Positions 5,659 to 7,008 of a stretch of DNA of 7,008 bases are shown piece after piece (within the stretch, counting starts at the first letter, position 1; each line of letters starts with the position of its first letter). Both the position numbers and the translations under genes were made by a program. Location: assembly GCA_015487535.1 (NCBI GenBank), contig WFPN01000215.1:1-7008 (forward strand). Reading direction: 5' to 3'. The notes beneath the pieces were generated by a model, which made no database searches, was not told the origin of the DNA, and saw nothing but the letters and a program-made list of their open reading frames with translations. Source of the stretch: Aquificaceae bacterium. GTDB lineage: Bacteria > Aquificota > Aquificia > Aquificales > Aquificaceae.

Positions 5659-5764
5659 GATCGCCATTAAGGTTTCGGTCGTTATTGGGCTCCTCGTGAT
5701 TTTAGGGGTCTTGTTATTTATGCTTAAGGAAGAGCTCAAACCTATGCCACACGAGAAAGGGTAA
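5651..5764 (+). CDS. Single-pass small membrane peptide before atpD, unrecognised (37 aa)
   Basis: No family recognised. GTG at 5651 to TAA at 5762-5764 encodes 37 residues: a short start MFEIAIK, one strongly hydrophobic helix at about 8-24 (VSVVIGLLVILGVLLFM), and a charged tail LKEELKPMPHEKG. It overlaps the upstream gene by 8 nt and has a near-perfect ribosome binding site. Its stop overlaps the Shine-Dalgarno of atpD (TAAGGAGGT), so all four genes of this unit are coupled end to start. The length is below most gene-calling cut-offs, so it is likely to be missed in annotations. Context suggests a small ATP synthase-associated or assembly peptide; this is inference. A chance ORF is less likely given the ribosome binding site, the exact fit between genes and the clean helix. 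Confidence 0.75.
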   Translation: MFEIAIKVSVVIGLLVILGVLLFMLKEELKPMPHEKG

Positions 5765-5770
5765 GGAGGT
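5763..5770 (+). promoter_or_regulatory. Strong ribosome binding site of atpD (AAGGAGGT)
   Basis: A full anti-16S match, AAGGAGGT, lies 6 nt before the atpD ATG at 5777 and overlaps the TAA of the 37-aa gene. It is the strongest ribosome binding site in the window, in contrast to atpG, ilvE and rfaE2, which have none visible. Confidence 0.85.
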
Positions 5771-5776
5771 TTCAGT

Positions 5777-7008
5777 ATGGCTGAGAAGGTAGTGGGAAGG
5801 ATAGTTCAGGTCATAGGGCCTGTCGTTGACGTGGAGTTCGACACAAAGGAACTCCCTCCCATTAAACACGGCCTGAAGACGATAAGAAAGTACATAGACG
5901 ACAAGGGTAACTGGGCGGAGGAGGAGCTTTTCTTCGAGGTGGCCCAGCACATAGGCGAGAGCAGGGTCAGGGCTATAGGTATGGGAGCCTCAGACGGCCT
6001 TGTGAGGGGTCAAGAGGTCGAGTACCTTGGAGGCCCCATAAGTGTTCCAGTTGGTAGGGAGGTCTTGGGAAGGATATTCAACGTCGTCGGCCAGCCGATA
6101 GACGAGCAGGGGCCTGTGGAGGCTAAGGAGTACTGGCCGATGTTCAGGGATCCCCCCTCCCTCGACGAGCAGTCCACGAAGGTCGAGATACTCGAAACCG
6201 GTATCAAGGTTATAGACCTACTCGAGCCCTACGTCAAGGGAGGTAAGGTCGGCCTCTTTGGAGGCGCCGGGGTCGGAAAGACGGTCCTGATGCAGGAGCT
6301 CATCCACAACATAGCTAAGTTCCACAAGGGCTTCTCGGTGGTCATAGGAGTCGGAGAGAGGACGAGGGAAGGAAACGACCTCTGGCTCGAGATGAAGGAG
6401 TCGGGGGTTCTCCCCTACACGGTTATGGTCTATGGGCAGATGAACGAGCCCCCCGGTGTTAGGTTCAGGGTCTCCCAGACGGGGATCACGATGGCTGAGT
6501 ACTTCAGAGACGTGGAGGGTCAGGACGTTCTTACATTCATAGACAACATCTTCAGGTTCGTTCAGGCGGGTTCCGAGGTCTCCACGCTTCTGGGAAGACT
6601 TCCCTCTGCCGTCGGATACCAGCCTACACTCAACACCGACGTTGGAGAGGTCCAGGAGAGGATAACCTCCACCAAGAAAGGTTCTATCACCGCCGTTCAG
6701 GCGGTCTATGTTCCCGCTGACGACATAACGGACCCGGCTCCTTACTCGATCTTTGCCCACCTCGACGCTACCACAGTTCTGGCAAGGAGACTGGCGGAGC
6801 TCGGTATATACCCCGCCATAGATCCCCTCGAGTCCACCTCCAAGTACCTGGCTCCGGAATATGTGGGGGATGAGCATTACGAGACCGCGATGGAGGTAAA
6901 GAGGATACTCCAGAGGTACAAGGAGCTCCAGGAGATAATCGCCATCCTCGGTATGGAGGAGCTCTCGGAAGAGGACAAGGCGATAGTCAACAGGGCAAGG
7001 AGGATACA
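5777..7008 (+). CDS. atpD: F1Fo ATP synthase subunit beta (C-terminus beyond window)
   Basis: Catalytic subunit of F1 that makes or hydrolyses ATP. The 410 visible residues are about 85-90% of the usual 460-480. Seen: the N-terminal barrel starting MAEKVVGRIVQVIGPVVDVE, the P-loop GGAGVGKT at 162-169, GERTREGN at 193-200 with the catalytic glutamate E194, the Walker B region VLTFIDNIFRF at 251-261, STLLGRLPSAVGYQPTL at 269-285, and VYVPADDITDPAP at 310-322. The DELSEED lever that contacts gamma appears as EELSEED at 394-400. Compared with E. coli, the N-terminal barrel carries about 8 extra residues around 36-50 (IRKYIDDKGNWAEEE), as I remember from the Aquifex protein. It is the last visible gene of the atpG unit; atpC is not seen and may lie beyond the edge or elsewhere. 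Confidence 0.97.
   Translation, partial: MAEKVVGRIVQVIGPVVDVEFDTKELPPIKHGLKTIRKYIDDKGNWAEEELFFEVAQHIGESRVRAIGMGASDGLVRGQEVEYLGGPISVPVGREVLGRIFNVVGQPIDEQGPVEAKEYWPMFRDPPSLDEQSTKVEILETGIKVIDLLEPYVKGGKVGLFGGAGVGKTVLMQELIHNIAKFHKGFSVVIGVGERTREGNDLWLEMKESGVLPYTVMVYGQMNEPPGVRFRVSQTGITMAEYFRDVEGQDVLTFIDNIFRFVQAGSEVSTLLGRLPSAVGYQPTLNTDVGEVQERITSTKKGSITAVQAVYVPADDITDPAPYSIFAHLDATTVLARRLAELGIYPAIDPLESTSKYLAPEYVGDEHYETAMEVKRILQRYKELQEIIAILGMEELSEEDKAIVNRARRI

Noticed and set aside
5236..5739. 167-codon open frame on the minus strand covering both small genes
   Set aside because: Antisense to the end of atpG and to the two small genes. The translation is rich in Ser, Thr and His with no fold, whereas the plus-strand frames give clean membrane helices and ribosome binding sites.
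6218..6877. 219-codon open frame antisense to atpD
   Set aside because: A shadow of a highly conserved, GC-skewed gene; the translation has no domain and no ribosome binding site.

Overview
The window reads as a very compact piece of chromosome from a thermophilic, Gram-negative-type bacterium, most likely a member of the Aquificota (Aquificaceae-like). Three things point there. The ATP synthase beta subunit matches what I remember of the Aquifex protein, including an extra stretch of about 8 residues in its N-terminal barrel. Codon use is dominated by AGG/AGA for Arg and ATA for Ile, and the proteins are rich in Lys and Glu. The atp genes appear as a separate gamma/beta cluster with no alpha gene directly upstream. 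LolA and a heptose-phosphate adenylyltransferase imply an outer membrane with LPS. The species assignment is inference from memory, not from a search. Everything looks like core chromosome: I see no mobile element, CRISPR, rRNA, tRNA or long repeat.

Layout. Positions 1-919, minus strand: an iron-containing alcohol dehydrogenase cut by the left edge, preceded 6 nt upstream by a previously easy-to-miss 31-codon membrane peptide. Positions 936-1406, plus strand: rfaE2 (LPS heptose activation), whose start lies only 16 nt from the start of the divergent small gene and whose end overlaps the next gene tail-to-tail by 20 bp. Positions 1387-4512, minus strand: a tightly packed operon transcribed ilvE, then an M28 metallopeptidase, then lolA, then a GNAT acetyltransferase, with junctions of -11, +12 and -4 nt. 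Positions 4559-7008, plus strand: atpG, two small membrane-protein genes (77 and 37 aa), then atpD, which runs off the right edge. The junctions there are -4, -8 and +12 nt.

Only about 90 of 7008 bases lie outside a called gene. The longest gap is the 46 nt between ilvE and atpG, so no stretch over 300 bases lacks a gene. That gap holds a perfect TATAAT with an upstream TG (extended -10) for atpG, overlapped on the other strand by a TATTAT for ilvE. This looks like a shared bidirectional promoter giving very short leaders.

How the genes work together: atpG and atpD supply the rotor stalk and catalytic subunits of F1-ATPase. The two small membrane genes wedged between them are unrecognised and are the best candidates here for something new, possibly ATP synthase accessory or assembly peptides. 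The minus-strand operon mixes branched-chain amino acid synthesis, peptide breakdown, lipoprotein transport and an acetyltransferase, and looks like genome packing rather than one pathway.
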